A program made the position numbers and the translations under genes. 64,000 nucleotides of DNA from CF-167 sp963695195 (GTDB lineage: Bacteria > Chloroflexota > Limnocylindria > QHBO01): positions 1,364,001 through 1,428,000 of the forward strand of contig CAVOGE010000007.1 of the NCBI GenBank assembly GCA_963695195.1. The letters run 5' to 3'. How positions within the stretch are numbered: the stretch's first letter is position 1; the number at the start of each line of letters is the position of its first letter. The notes below the pieces were generated by a model, which was not told the origin of the DNA, searched no databases, and was given only the letters and a program-made list of their open reading frames with translations. Shown here piece after piece: positions 55,744 to 63,914 of the stretch.

Positions 55744-57037
55744 ATGACGCGGGTCCTGCTCCTCCTTCCGACACGGACCTACCGCACCGCCGACTTCATG
55801 GCTGCGGCCGATCGGCTGGGTGTCGAGGTCGTGGTCGGCGCCGAACGCCGCAACGCGCTCGAATCGCTGGCCGATGGCGGGACCATGCTGGTGCGCCTCG
55901 ACGATCCCGTGCGCGGGGCCGCGATGGTGGAGCGCTACGCGCGGCAGCACCCGCTCGACGCGGTCGTCGGCGTCGACGATGGCTCGACGCGTGGTGGCCG
56001 CCGCGGCCGCCGAGCAACTCGGGCTCGCACACAACCCGCCCGATGCGGTCAGGCGCAGCCGCGACAAGGCACAGTCCCGCGCGGCCTTCGCAGCGGCCGG
56101 ACTGGCGACACCGACCTTTGAAGTCCACTCGGCCCTGCTCGACGCACCCGCACTCGCCGCGCTGGCCGCGGCAACCCGCTACCCGTGCGTGCTCAAACCG
56201 CTCGAGCGCTCCGGCAGCCAGGGGGTCATTCGCGCGGACAGTCCCGCCGAGCTGGTCGCTGCGTTCGGCCGGATCGCCCGCATCCTCGGCTGCGACGCGG
56301 ATTCACTCCCGAGCGGTGAAGGGCCGCAACCGAAGATCCTGGTCGAGGACTTCATCCCCGGGGTCGAGGTTGCGGTGGAGGGGCTTCTGCGCGGCGGCCA
56401 GCTCGAGGTGCTGGCCGTCTTCGACAAGCCTGACGCGCTCGACGGACCGTTCTTCGAGGAGACGCTGCTGGTGACGCCGTCCAGGCTCAGCCTCGACCGC
56501 CAGGCCACGGTGGAGGACGTGGTCGCGCAGGCCACGCAGGCGCTGGGACTTCGGGAAGGGCCTGTCCACGCCGAGCTGCGGCTCAACGACAGGGGGACCT
56601 GGCTGCTCGAGGTCGCCGCTCGCTCGATCGGCGGTCTGTGCGCCAGGACCCTCCGGTTCGGGGCCGGCGTGAGCCTCGAGGAGCTGATCCTGCGCCATGC
56701 CGCCGGAATCGAACTGCCCCCGCACCAGCGCGAGGTGGCTGCTTCAGGCGTCCTGATGTTGCCAATCACACGTGCCGGACGCCTGCGCGAGGTGCGCGGT
56801 CAGGCCGCGGCGACAGCCGTTGCGCACATCGAGGGGCTGTCGATCACCGTGCCGCACGGCGAGATGATCGTACCGCTCCCCGAGGGAGACCGATACCTGG
56901 GCTTCCTGTTCGCGCGCGCCCCGACGCCGGAGAAGGTCGAATCGGCCCTGCGGGAAGCGTGGTCAGCGCTCGATGTCGTGATCGAGGCAGACTCAAGGTC
57001 GAATGCCCACCTGGTCCGGCGTGATGCGCTAGGGTGA
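55744..57037 (+). CDS. ATP-grasp domain ligase (frameshifted)
   Basis: An ATP-grasp ligase of about 431 codons. The N-terminal pre-ATP-grasp domain (RVLLLLPTRTYRTADFMAAA, LDAVVGVDDGS) is in one frame and the rest in another, with one extra base near 55980-55990. The ATP-binding core has CVLKPLERSGSQGVIRADSP and ILVEDFIPGVEVAVEGLLRG. Metal ligands lie in VHAELRLNDRGTWLLEVAAR and SIGGLCARTL. The layout matches the carnosine synthase/L-amino-acid ligase-like group, which joins amino acids or makes small amides; the substrate is unknown. Confidence 0.78.
57030..57035 (+). promoter_or_regulatory. -10 element of the DUF2177 gene
   Basis: TAGGGT with exactly six bases to ATG 57042; the TAG is the last codon of the upstream ATP-grasp gene region. 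Confidence 0.45.
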
Positions 57038-57041
57038 CGGC

Positions 57042-57431
57042 ATGACCCAATTTCTCGTTACCGTAGTTGTCTTCCTCATCATCGACGGCGTGTGGCTCGG
57101 CCTCGTGGCACGCACCTTCTACCGACGCCACCTGGGCTTCCTGATGGCGGAGAAGCCGAACTGGGTGGCGGCTGGTGTCTTCTACCTGCTGTATGCCATC
57201 GGCCTGACCGTCTTTGCAGTCATCCCCGGCACCGATGCCGCCTCCGCGTTGGAGGGGCTATGGCGCGGCGCACTATTCGGCCTGGTGGCCTACGCCACGT
57301 ACGACCTGACAAACCATGCCACCGTTCGTGACTGGCCTGCGATCGTCACCGGGGTCGACCTGGCATGGGGGACCACCCTCTCCGCGTCGGTCGCGGGGAT
57401 CGCCACCTACGCGGTGACGACCTTCTTCTAG
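57042..57431 (+). CDS. DUF2177 membrane protein
   Basis: A 129-residue, four-span membrane protein of the DUF2177 family. Signature parts: VFLIIDGVWLGLVARTFYRR, AGVFYLLYAIGLTVFAVIPG, and LVAYATYDLTNHATVRDWPA. Function is unknown. It is convergent with tdk and the two stop codons overlap by four bases. Confidence 0.88.
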   Translation: MTQFLVTVVVFLIIDGVWLGLVARTFYRRHLGFLMAEKPNWVAAGVFYLLYAIGLTVFAVIPGTDAASALEGLWRGALFGLVAYATYDLTNHATVRDWPAIVTGVDLAWGTTLSASVAGIATYAVTTFF

Positions 57432-58021
57432 TCCTGGGCCGATCCGGCCGCTGGGACTTCGTGGTGCTGCCGGCAGCGTGCCTCGTACTTCTCGTCGCCC
57501 ATCCCCCCGATCACGATGAGCGGCGAGTCGGCCGGCGCCGGCTCCCCGTCGATCAGGCGCTGGGTGCGTGTCGCCGGCTCGCCGCAGACCACGCAGATGG
57601 CGGTCAGCTTGGTGACCTGGTCGGCCAGCGCCATCAGGCGCGGCATCGCCCCGAACGGGATCCCGCGGAAATCGGTATCGAGTCCGGTCACGAGGACCTG
57701 CTTGCCCGCATCGGCCAGGCGGGTCACCACGTCGGGCAGCGCCTCGTCGAAGAACTGCCCCTCCTCGATCGCCACGATATCGGCGTCGCCGACGACCCCC
57801 TCGATTCCGCGCGAGTCATCGACGGTCGCAGCGCGATGATGCGCTCCGGAGCGCGATACAACCGTGGCCTCATCGGTCCGCGTGTCCAGGCGCGGCTTGA
57901 TCAACACAACCCGGCGCCCGGCGATGGAGAAGCGGCGCAGCAGCCGCAGCATCTCGTCGGTCTTGCCGCAGAACATGCAGCCGCAGATGACATGCACCCA
58001 GCCGCCCGTGTAGAACATCAC
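57428..58021 (-). CDS. tdk: Thymidine kinase
   Basis: A 197-residue type II thymidine kinase salvaging thymidine to dTMP. The P-loop is ICGCMFCGKTDEMLRLLRRF (Cys residues replace the more usual Ser/Pro), DxxQFF appears as IEEGQFFDEALPDVV with the catalytic Glu, and VTGLDTDFRGIPFG is the lasso segment. Zinc ligands: CVVCGEPATRTQR and the late CRQHH. It starts five bases after the aroE stop, suggesting joint transcription. Confidence 0.94.
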   Translation of the reverse strand: MMFYTGGWVHVICGCMFCGKTDEMLRLLRRFSIAGRRVVLIKPRLDTRTDEATVVSRSGAHHRAATVDDSRGIEGVVGDADIVAIEEGQFFDEALPDVVTRLADAGKQVLVTGLDTDFRGIPFGAMPRLMALADQVTKLTAICVVCGEPATRTQRLIDGEPAPADSPLIVIGGMGDEKYEARCRQHHEVPAAGSAQD

Positions 58022-58026
58022 CGCGC

Positions 58027-58902
58027 CTAGTCGCCGACCACGGCGATCCCCTCCTCGGGGAGCCCCAGATCGATCGCGAGTGCGGTGCGCATCACATCGG
58101 GCGGCGCCTCCGTGCCGGTCAGCAGGCGAAAGGTCGCCGCAGAGCTGGCGAGGAATGAGGCCTGCCCGTTGGCCACCGTCGCGCCACGCTCCGCGGCCTC
58201 CCGCATGAGCGGCGTACTGACGTGATTCAGGACGAGGTCGAGCAGGTACACGTCGGCCGGCAGCAGGCCCGCCGGCAGGGGATTGCTGCCCTCATCTGCG
58301 CCGACGCCGCTGGCGTTGACGACCAGCTTTGCCCGGCCCAGTTCAGCTTCCAGGATCGTCTCGTGCCACGGCATGGCTCGCATCTGCACATGTCGGGCCG
58401 AACGGGCAAGGTGGGCCACCACCGCCTCAGCCCGATGCAGATGCCGGTTGAAGACCGCAATGTGCAGGAACCCCGAGGTGATCAGTACGGCCACCACCGC
58501 CCGCGCCCCGCCCCCTGCGCCAAGTACCACGGCCTCCCTGGGCCATTTGCCCTGCACCCTGGGAAGGATCGACGCGAGGCCGGCCCGCACCCCATCGACA
58601 TCGGTGTTGTGTCCTCTCAGGCGCGAGCCATCGCGCACGATGAGGTTCACCGCGCCACTGGTCTTGGCGTCGGGCGAGAGAGCGTGGACGAGCGTCGCCG
58701 CACGCTCCTTGTGCGGGGTCGCGATCAACGCGCCGGCAAACTCCGGCTTGCGAATCTGCTCGATGGCCTCAGCCAGCCTATGTGGCCGCTTCTCCCAACG
58801 TTCCATCGCGATGGCCGTCCCGGTCGCCTCGAAGCCGGCCTGCAGCACCGCCTCGACGGCGGAGTGGGTGAAGGACTGGCCGATGACGGGTAGGCGCTGC
58901 AC
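58027..58902 (-). CDS. aroE: Shikimate dehydrogenase-family protein, divergent
   Basis: A 291-residue AroE-fold oxidoreductase. Kept: catalytic Lys65 in IATPHKERAA, Asn86 in GAVNLIVRDG, Asp101 in HNTDVDGV, and the NADP loop VLGAGGGARAVVAVLITSGF. Changed: the substrate box, normally G-x-P-x-x-H-S-x-S-P, reads IGQSFTHSAVEAVL, and the C-terminal Gln of the shikimate site is replaced in GQASFLASSAATFRLLTG. It may be a true but divergent AroE or a relative (AroE-like, quinate or another cyclic acid). The start is GTG 58902. Confidence 0.8.
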   Translation of the reverse strand: MQRLPVIGQSFTHSAVEAVLQAGFEATGTAIAMERWEKRPHRLAEAIEQIRKPEFAGALIATPHKERAATLVHALSPDAKTSGAVNLIVRDGSRLRGHNTDVDGVRAGLASILPRVQGKWPREAVVLGAGGGARAVVAVLITSGFLHIAVFNRHLHRAEAVVAHLARSARHVQMRAMPWHETILEAELGRAKLVVNASGVGADEGSNPLPAGLLPADVYLLDLVLNHVSTPLMREAAERGATVANGQASFLASSAATFRLLTGTEAPPDVMRTALAIDLGLPEEGIAVVGD

Positions 58903-59001
58903 GGGTCGTCCTGCTGGCTGTCAGGGGGCCGATGGGTGGTCCGGAACCTGCCGCCAGAGGCGGCATTCCGACGGTCCCATGCTATCATCGGCGCCGCTCG
59001 C

Positions 59002-59094
<93 letters not shown>

Positions 59095-59180
59095 CGTGCC
59101 CAAGAACCCTCTTCCCATGGCGGTCGGCCGCCCCTAGAATCCCGCCATTCGCCCATATCCGTTGGACGAGGGAGGTTTCC

Positions 59181-60677
59181 ATGGCTGACCCACCCGCGCG
59201 CCCCGCAGCACAGGCGCGACTTCCCTGGTGGACACTGCCGTCCGTGGTTCTCGGCCGGATCAGACCCGGACTCGCCGAACGGGCCGCCGAAGACGCCGCG
59301 TGGGTCTCGAGGTTTCCTCCGCTCGCGGCCACCGCGATCCTGCCGCTCTTGGTGGTGGCCATCCCCGTCGCATTCGCCGGTGCCCGCGCCTTCGACACGA
59401 CCCCGGTCAATGCCGTCGAGTTCACGTTTCACATCCAGGACGTCTACATCGAGTCGATCCCATTCATGGTGATCGCCGCGGCCATCGGCCTGGCGGCTCC
59501 CACTCTCGGGGTCCTCTTTCTAGCCTCCCACATGATCGCCGACCTGGCGGCCGCCTTCATCCAGCCGCTCGAGATGGAGCCGCTACCCACCGCGTTCGCC
59601 GGCAGGCTGGTGTCCTTCTGGCTGCTGTACCTGCTGGTCGCCGAGCTCCCGATGGCTGTCCACGAGATCAGTGGCTGGGTTCGTGTCCGCGCCCCGCGTG
59701 CATTGGGCGGCCCGTTGATGGTCGTCGTGGGCGCGGCGGCTGGGGCCGCCTTTGCGTGGATCTGGGGCGCCGGCGCAACGCTTCTGATTCGACCGGTCTT
59801 CACCTGGAGCCACCTGTACTGGCCAACCGCGAATGCCGGCTGGCCGTTGCTGTCATCCGCCGGCATCTTCGCCCTGGTGGTGGGCGGAGCGGCCCTCCTC
59901 CTGTTCGGGTTCCGCTACCTGATCCTGCCGGCAGCAGCGCGGCCCGCGCAGGTCGCTGCGTCGGGGGGCATGGCCGGTCTCGGACCAATCGTGTTCGGCA
60001 TCGTCGTTCCGATCGTATTGTTCTCGTCGCTGATCACGCAGCCGATCGACGCGGTGGTCCTGGCCGTCGCGGTGCTGGGCGCCCGCCCGATCAGCGCGTT
60101 CGTACTGCGCCGTACCGGTCTGGCGCGTCCGCTGGCCGGCATCCTCCGCCCGGTCAGACTGATCGGTGGCGTCGCAGTCTCGTTCGGGGTCGGCTACCTG
60201 ATCGCGTCGGTCCTCGGGGTCTCGACCATCAGCGACTTCTTCACGATGGTGGTCGCCATGGCGGTCGGCTTTGTGCTGACCCGCATCCTTCTCGACGCTG
60301 ACGATTTCGGATCATCGGTGGCCGCCCCGCCGTCGCTCGCCGCGGGAGTCGGAGCGTCGCTGGTCGTGGGCATGGCGATCTGGCTCTTCTCGGCTGGGCC
60401 GACATTTGCCGACAACATCGGCAACCAAGGCGACGGGTGGGGCACGGCGGCCGCGGCCGCGGGAGCCGCGGCGGGGGCCGGCGGGCTGGCTGCAGGCTCC
60501 GCCAGCAAGAAGAAGAAGGAGCCCAACCCGCCGCCCTGGTACGTTCCCGACAGCTTCGCCGACTTCTTCGGCTACGACACGCCCGGGGGCTCGCCGCCGG
60601 ATCCGAAGAAGCCGCCGCCGGATCCGAACAAGCCGCCCCCAGGCTGGCCGAAGCAGCGGCCCCCCGGCCAGTATTGA
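59181..60677 (+). CDS. Polytopic membrane protein with proline-rich tail
   Basis: A 498-residue protein of unknown family. About ten hydrophobic spans cover residues 45-405 (for example PLAATAILPLLVVAIPVAFA, LVSFWLLYLLVAELPMAVHE). After a Gly/Ala stretch (about 410-440) comes a positively charged cytoplasmic-looking segment (SASKKKKEP), then NPPPWYVPDSFADFFGYDTP and a Pro/Lys repeat (PPDPKKPP, PPDPNKPP). GGAGG lies five bases before ATG 59181. The last base pairs overlap the TTG start of the next membrane protein gene, so they are coupled. The tail could recruit a partner. Confidence 0.6.
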   Translation: MADPPARPAAQARLPWWTLPSVVLGRIRPGLAERAAEDAAWVSRFPPLAATAILPLLVVAIPVAFAGARAFDTTPVNAVEFTFHIQDVYIESIPFMVIAAAIGLAAPTLGVLFLASHMIADLAAAFIQPLEMEPLPTAFAGRLVSFWLLYLLVAELPMAVHEISGWVRVRAPRALGGPLMVVVGAAAGAAFAWIWGAGATLLIRPVFTWSHLYWPTANAGWPLLSSAGIFALVVGGAALLLFGFRYLILPAAARPAQVAASGGMAGLGPIVFGIVVPIVLFSSLITQPIDAVVLAVAVLGARPISAFVLRRTGLARPLAGILRPVRLIGGVAVSFGVGYLIASVLGVSTISDFFTMVVAMAVGFVLTRILLDADDFGSSVAAPPSLAAGVGASLVVGMAIWLFSAGPTFADNIGNQGDGWGTAAAAAGAAAGAGGLAAGSASKKKKEPNPPPWYVPDSFADFFGYDTPGGSPPDPKKPPPDPNKPPPGWPKQRPPGQY

Positions 60678-61324
60678 ACTGGCGGCGCTGGCCGGTCGCA
60701 TTCCGAAGACTGATCGGCCTCTTTGCCCTCTTCTCGGGCATTGCGTTGCTGATGAACATCATCGGTGGCGTGTCGCTCGGTGTCGCCCTGGGAGGAACCA
60801 CCGTTGTGCTGCTCGGCGGCGTCGGATTGGCGCTGCGCGGCCAGGACCCTGAGTCTCGAAGATGGACGCTGCGGACCGCGGCGGTTGGTGCCGTCATCGG
60901 ACTCGCCGCCACCATCTCCTATGACGTCACCAAGGCGATCCTTTCGACGCTCGATCCATCGCCGTACAACCCGTTCGAGGCGCTGCGCATCTTCGGCCAA
61001 CTCCTGCTCGGAACAGGTTCGACCGCAGCGGGCGTGTACGCGGTCGGCGGGGCGTTCCACTTCCTGAATGGCACGGCCTTCGCGGTGGCGTATTGCTTCC
61101 TCTTCGCGCGCGACGGGAGATCGTCGCTCCGATGGGCGCTGCTCACGGGGATGGGCTGGGGCGTCTTTCTGGAGATCTTCCAGCTGACCCTGTACCCCGG
61201 CTGGCTGAGCATCAAGTTCTACGCCGAATTTGCGACCATCTCCGCGCTTTCGCATCTCGTCTACGGCGCCACCGTGGGATTCCTGGCGCGAGCGGGTCTG
61301 CGGAGATACGTGGCCACCGACTGA
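60674..61324 (+). CDS. Polytopic membrane protein, unknown
   Basis: A 216-residue protein starting at TTG 60674, overlapping the stop of the preceding gene (TTGA). Five to six spans are predicted (LIGLFALFSGIALLMNIIGG, GGTTVVLLGGVGLAL, AVGAVIGLAATISYDVTK, GGAFHFLNGTAFAVAYCFLF, ALLTGMGWGVFLEIFQLTLY, SALSHLVYGATVGFL). It resembles the membrane part of several uncharacterised proteins, but I cannot name a family. A strong hairpin terminator begins at the stop. Confidence 0.55.
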   Translation: MNWRRWPVAFRRLIGLFALFSGIALLMNIIGGVSLGVALGGTTVVLLGGVGLALRGQDPESRRWTLRTAAVGAVIGLAATISYDVTKAILSTLDPSPYNPFEALRIFGQLLLGTGSTAAGVYAVGGAFHFLNGTAFAVAYCFLFARDGRSSLRWALLTGMGWGVFLEIFQLTLYPGWLSIKFYAEFATISALSHLVYGATVGFLARAGLRRYVATD

Positions 61325-61349
61325 CCCCTTCGGGCTTGGCCCGAAGGGG
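61325..61349 (+). terminator. Hairpin terminator after the membrane gene pair
   Basis: CCCCTTCGGGC and GCCCGAAGGGG form a perfect 11-bp stem with a TTG loop, beginning right after the stop codon. No T-run follows. It separates the membrane genes from tRNA-Arg. Confidence 0.65.
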
Positions 61350-61366
61350 AGCGGACGATCCTTTGC

Positions 61367-61372
61367 TAGAAT
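61367..61372 (+). promoter_or_regulatory. -10 element of tRNA-Arg
   Basis: TAGAAT, 18 bases before the mature tRNA 5' end, consistent with a short 5' leader removed by RNase P. Confidence 0.45.
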
Positions 61373-61390
61373 CGGCGTCCCCGCGCACAC

Positions 61391-61466
61391 GTGCCCGTAG
61401 CTCAGTGGATAGAGCGTCAGGTTGCGGACCTGAAGGTCGGAGGTTCGAGTCCTCTCGGGCACGCCA
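61391..61466 (+). tRNA. tRNA-Arg(GCG)
   Basis: 76 bases; acceptor GTGCCCG/CGGGCAC, D arm with AGCTCAGTGGATAGAGC, anticodon stem TCAGG/CCTGA with loop TTGCGGA (anticodon GCG), T arm GGAGG-TTCGAGT-CCTCT, discriminator G and encoded CCA. It reads CGC/CGU with a genomically encoded G34 instead of the usual A34 that is deaminated to inosine. Confidence 0.95.
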
Positions 61467-61543
61467 CAACCCCTGCCAGTGGGTGAGTCGAACGGGCCGA
61501 TCGGCCCTGTGCGCGCATTCCTCGCGATCGGCACGATCCGCGC

Positions 61544-62128
61544 ATGAGTTCCATTCGCCTCCCCGGCGACGCCGAACCCGCCGATCATTCGCGCCAGACC
61601 GCCCGGCGGGCGCTGCTGGAGCGGGCGACCGTCCGCGAGGTGCTGATGGGGGCACAGGACAACATCACCAATGTGCTCGCCGTCGTGCTGGGCGTGACGA
61701 TCGGTGCCGGGCGCGCCGATCTGGTTGCGCTGGCAGGGACCGCTGCCGCTGTCGCGGAGGCCATCTCCATGGGTGGCGTCCTGTACACCTCGACCCGAGC
61801 TGAGCTCGATCTGGACGCCCGCGACGCCCTCGCCGGAAGCCCTGCGCCCGGCGGTGCGCGCCTCGGCCCGGGTGGAGCGGCGGTGGTCACCGGCCTCGCG
61901 GCGCTCGCCGGTGGGCTGGTGCCGCTGGCACCCTTTGCCGTCCTCCCGGTCGGTCCGGCCATGGTTGCATCGCTGGCCATCTCGATCCTTGCCCTCTTCG
62001 CGCTCGGATCGACCACCGCCACCATCACGCGGCGCACGTGGTGGCGCGACGGCCTGCGCCTGGTCGCCATCGGCGGCACGGCGGCACTCGCTGCCGCGCT
62101 CGTCGGCTCGGTCCTGCGCGTGGACTGA
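61544..62128 (+). CDS. VIT1/CCC1-type membrane transporter
   Basis: A 194-residue protein of the vacuolar iron transporter (VIT1/CCC1, DUF125) family. The first span carries ATVREVLMGAQDNITNVLAV, matching the family D-G-x-x-x motif region with Asp and Asn. The second is VAEAISMGGVLYTSTRAELD. Three more spans follow after a short, reduced cytoplasmic loop. Family members export Fe2+ or Mn2+ from the cytoplasm. No ferritin-like domain is attached. It begins 77 bases after tRNA-Arg. Confidence 0.85.
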   Translation: MSSIRLPGDAEPADHSRQTARRALLERATVREVLMGAQDNITNVLAVVLGVTIGAGRADLVALAGTAAAVAEAISMGGVLYTSTRAELDLDARDALAGSPAPGGARLGPGGAAVVTGLAALAGGLVPLAPFAVLPVGPAMVASLAISILALFALGSTTATITRRTWWRDGLRLVAIGGTAALAAALVGSVLRVD

Positions 62129-62138
62129 GGGCGGCCTC

Positions 62139-62915
62139 TCAGCGGAGGTAGGTGCCCGCGGGATCCAGCTCTTCGCGCAGGAGGCGGAGCTCCTCGCCGG
62201 TCGGTGATGGCGTGGCGGTCACGCCCTCCGCGACGCGCACCTCCCAGCCGATGCTGGTCCGCACCTGCTCCAGGGTCGCGCCCGGGTGGAGCAGCTCCAG
62301 CCGCATCTCCCCGTCGGTGTCGAACCGATAGACGCCCAGGTCGGTGACCACCACGGTCGGGCCGCGGCCCAGCCAGCCCTGCCTGCGCCGTGTCGCATCT
62401 GCCCCCTCGCCGCCGAGGTTGCCCGGCGAGGTCCGGAAGTCGATCCGCTCGACAAAGCTGCGCGCGCTCTGGCGCATGATCACGAACACCTCGCGTGCGT
62501 TGATGGCGATCTCGCACGCCCCGCCCGACCCCGGCAACCGCACCTTCGGATTCTGGTATGGACCGATGACGGTGGTGTTGATGTTCCCGAACCGATCGAT
62601 CTGCGCGGCCCCCAGGAACCCGACGTCGATCAGCCCGCCCTGCAGGTAGAACGCGAACAGCTCGAACATGCTGACTGCTGCGGTCGCGCCGGTGACGATG
62701 GTCGGGTCGCCGATCGAGAGCGGCAGCCGTGCCGGCCGCGCCCCGAATACCCCGGCCTCGTAGACGAGCTCCAGGTCGGGCGCCACGGTGCGCTTCGCCA
62801 GGTTGACCGCGATGTTCGGCAGACCCACCCCCACGAAGCAGACGTGCCGGTCGGCCAGCTCGCGCGCGGCGGCCACGACCATCATCTCGTTGGGGGTGAA
62901 GGCGGCGCCGGTCAC
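62139..62915 (-). CDS. CoA transferase subunit B (glutaconate/IpdB-like)
   Basis: A 258-residue class I CoA-transferase beta chain. VCFVGVGLPNIAVNLAKRTV is the oxyanion-loop region, and VYEAGVFGARPARLPLSIGD contains the Glu that in transferases forms the acyl-CoA thioester. Later: GGLIDVGFLGAAQIDRFGNI and VFDTDG-type end region VYRFDTDGEMRLELLHPGAT. It pairs with the A subunit; the GTG start overlaps its stop (GTGA). Substrate could be glutaconate, 3-oxoacid, or a ring-cleavage CoA ester as in IpdAB; not determined. Confidence 0.85.
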   Translation of the reverse strand: MTGAAFTPNEMMVVAAARELADRHVCFVGVGLPNIAVNLAKRTVAPDLELVYEAGVFGARPARLPLSIGDPTIVTGATAAVSMFELFAFYLQGGLIDVGFLGAAQIDRFGNINTTVIGPYQNPKVRLPGSGGACEIAINAREVFVIMRQSARSFVERIDFRTSPGNLGGEGADATRRRQGWLGRGPTVVVTDLGVYRFDTDGEMRLELLHPGATLEQVRTSIGWEVRVAEGVTATPSPTGEELRLLREELDPAGTYLR

Positions 62916-63853
62916 CGGTACTCCCCGTAGTCGACCGATCCGGACGGCGCGGATCCGGGTCGCAGCGACGCCAGGCGGTCGACCCCCAGCTTCTCGAGGT
63001 AGGCGGCCCGCCCGTCGAGGTCGTGCACCCATTCCCGCAGCCAGTCCTGCAGCCGCGCCTCGTCCCGCGAGATCGCGTCCCACTCGAGATAGAAGGCGTT
63101 GTCGCGGTCGTAGGCCCCCTGGACGTACGAGGGGTGCGCGCCCCACGGCTCGACGACGACGGCATCGACCACCAGCCCGGGGATCAGGGTCCGATTCGGA
63201 TCCGACCGCACGACGCTCTCGTCGACCAGCTCCTCGACCACCGCGATGACGCGCTCGGCGGCGAAGGCGGCCTCCTTCTGGGCGCCGAGCAGGCCCCACA
63301 CCTGGACGTCACCGCCCGCCGACGCCCGCTGGGCGTGGACGATCGTCACGTCGGGCTTGAGCGGCGGGACGGCGTACACGACCTCGTCGCCGTAGGGCGA
63401 CGTGATCGGGCGGATGAGCGGGTTGGCCCCGGGCATGTCGGTCTCGAAGTAGGAGCGCAACGGGAAGAAGGGCAGGTTGGCCGCGCCCGCGGTGTAGCGC
63501 GCCACCATGCCGAAGTGGCTGTACTCCTCTATCTCCAGGCGATCCGCGGCCGCGTCGCCATCGGTCCCGACATCGGCTTCGATGCGTCGGCGGATGGCGT
63601 GCAGGCCGCCGACCCCGGGATTGCCGAGCCAGCTGAAGACGAGCTTTCGCGCCACGCCGGCGGCGACCATCTGGTCGTACACGAGGTCGGGGGTGAGACG
63701 TGCCAGCGTCAGATCGCGCCTTCCCTGGCGGATGATCTCGTGGCCGGCAGCGAAGCTGATGAGGTGGGTGAAGCCCTCGATGGCGACCGTGTCGCCATCC
63801 CGAACGAGCTCGGCGATCGCGTCGCGCATCGACGCGACCTTGCTCGCCGTCAT
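62912..63853 (-). CDS. CoA transferase subunit A (glutaconate/IpdA-like)
   Basis: A 313-residue class I CoA-transferase alpha chain. The N-terminal block VRDGDTVAIEGFTHLISFAA replaces the GGFG-type loop of acetoacetyl-CoA transferases and is closer to glutaconate CoA-transferase A and IpdA. TVTSPY-like RPITSPYGDEVVYAVPPL, DVTIVHAQRASAGGDVQVWG and EKLVxx-like VVEELVDESVV follow. ATG 63853 is preferred over an upstream GTG at 63883. It forms a two-gene operon with subunit B and would move CoA between acids in the degradation network seen in this window. Confidence 0.87.
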   Translation of the reverse strand: MTASKVASMRDAIAELVRDGDTVAIEGFTHLISFAAGHEIIRQGRRDLTLARLTPDLVYDQMVAAGVARKLVFSWLGNPGVGGLHAIRRRIEADVGTDGDAAADRLEIEEYSHFGMVARYTAGAANLPFFPLRSYFETDMPGANPLIRPITSPYGDEVVYAVPPLKPDVTIVHAQRASAGGDVQVWGLLGAQKEAAFAAERVIAVVEELVDESVVRSDPNRTLIPGLVVDAVVVEPWGAHPSYVQGAYDRDNAFYLEWDAISRDEARLQDWLREWVHDLDGRAAYLEKLGVDRLASLRPGSAPSGSVDYGEYR

Positions 63854-63914
63854 CGGCCGGATCTCATGGCCCGAGTATCGCACCCGCGAGGCGGGCGGCG
63901 CCGCTCGACGACGG

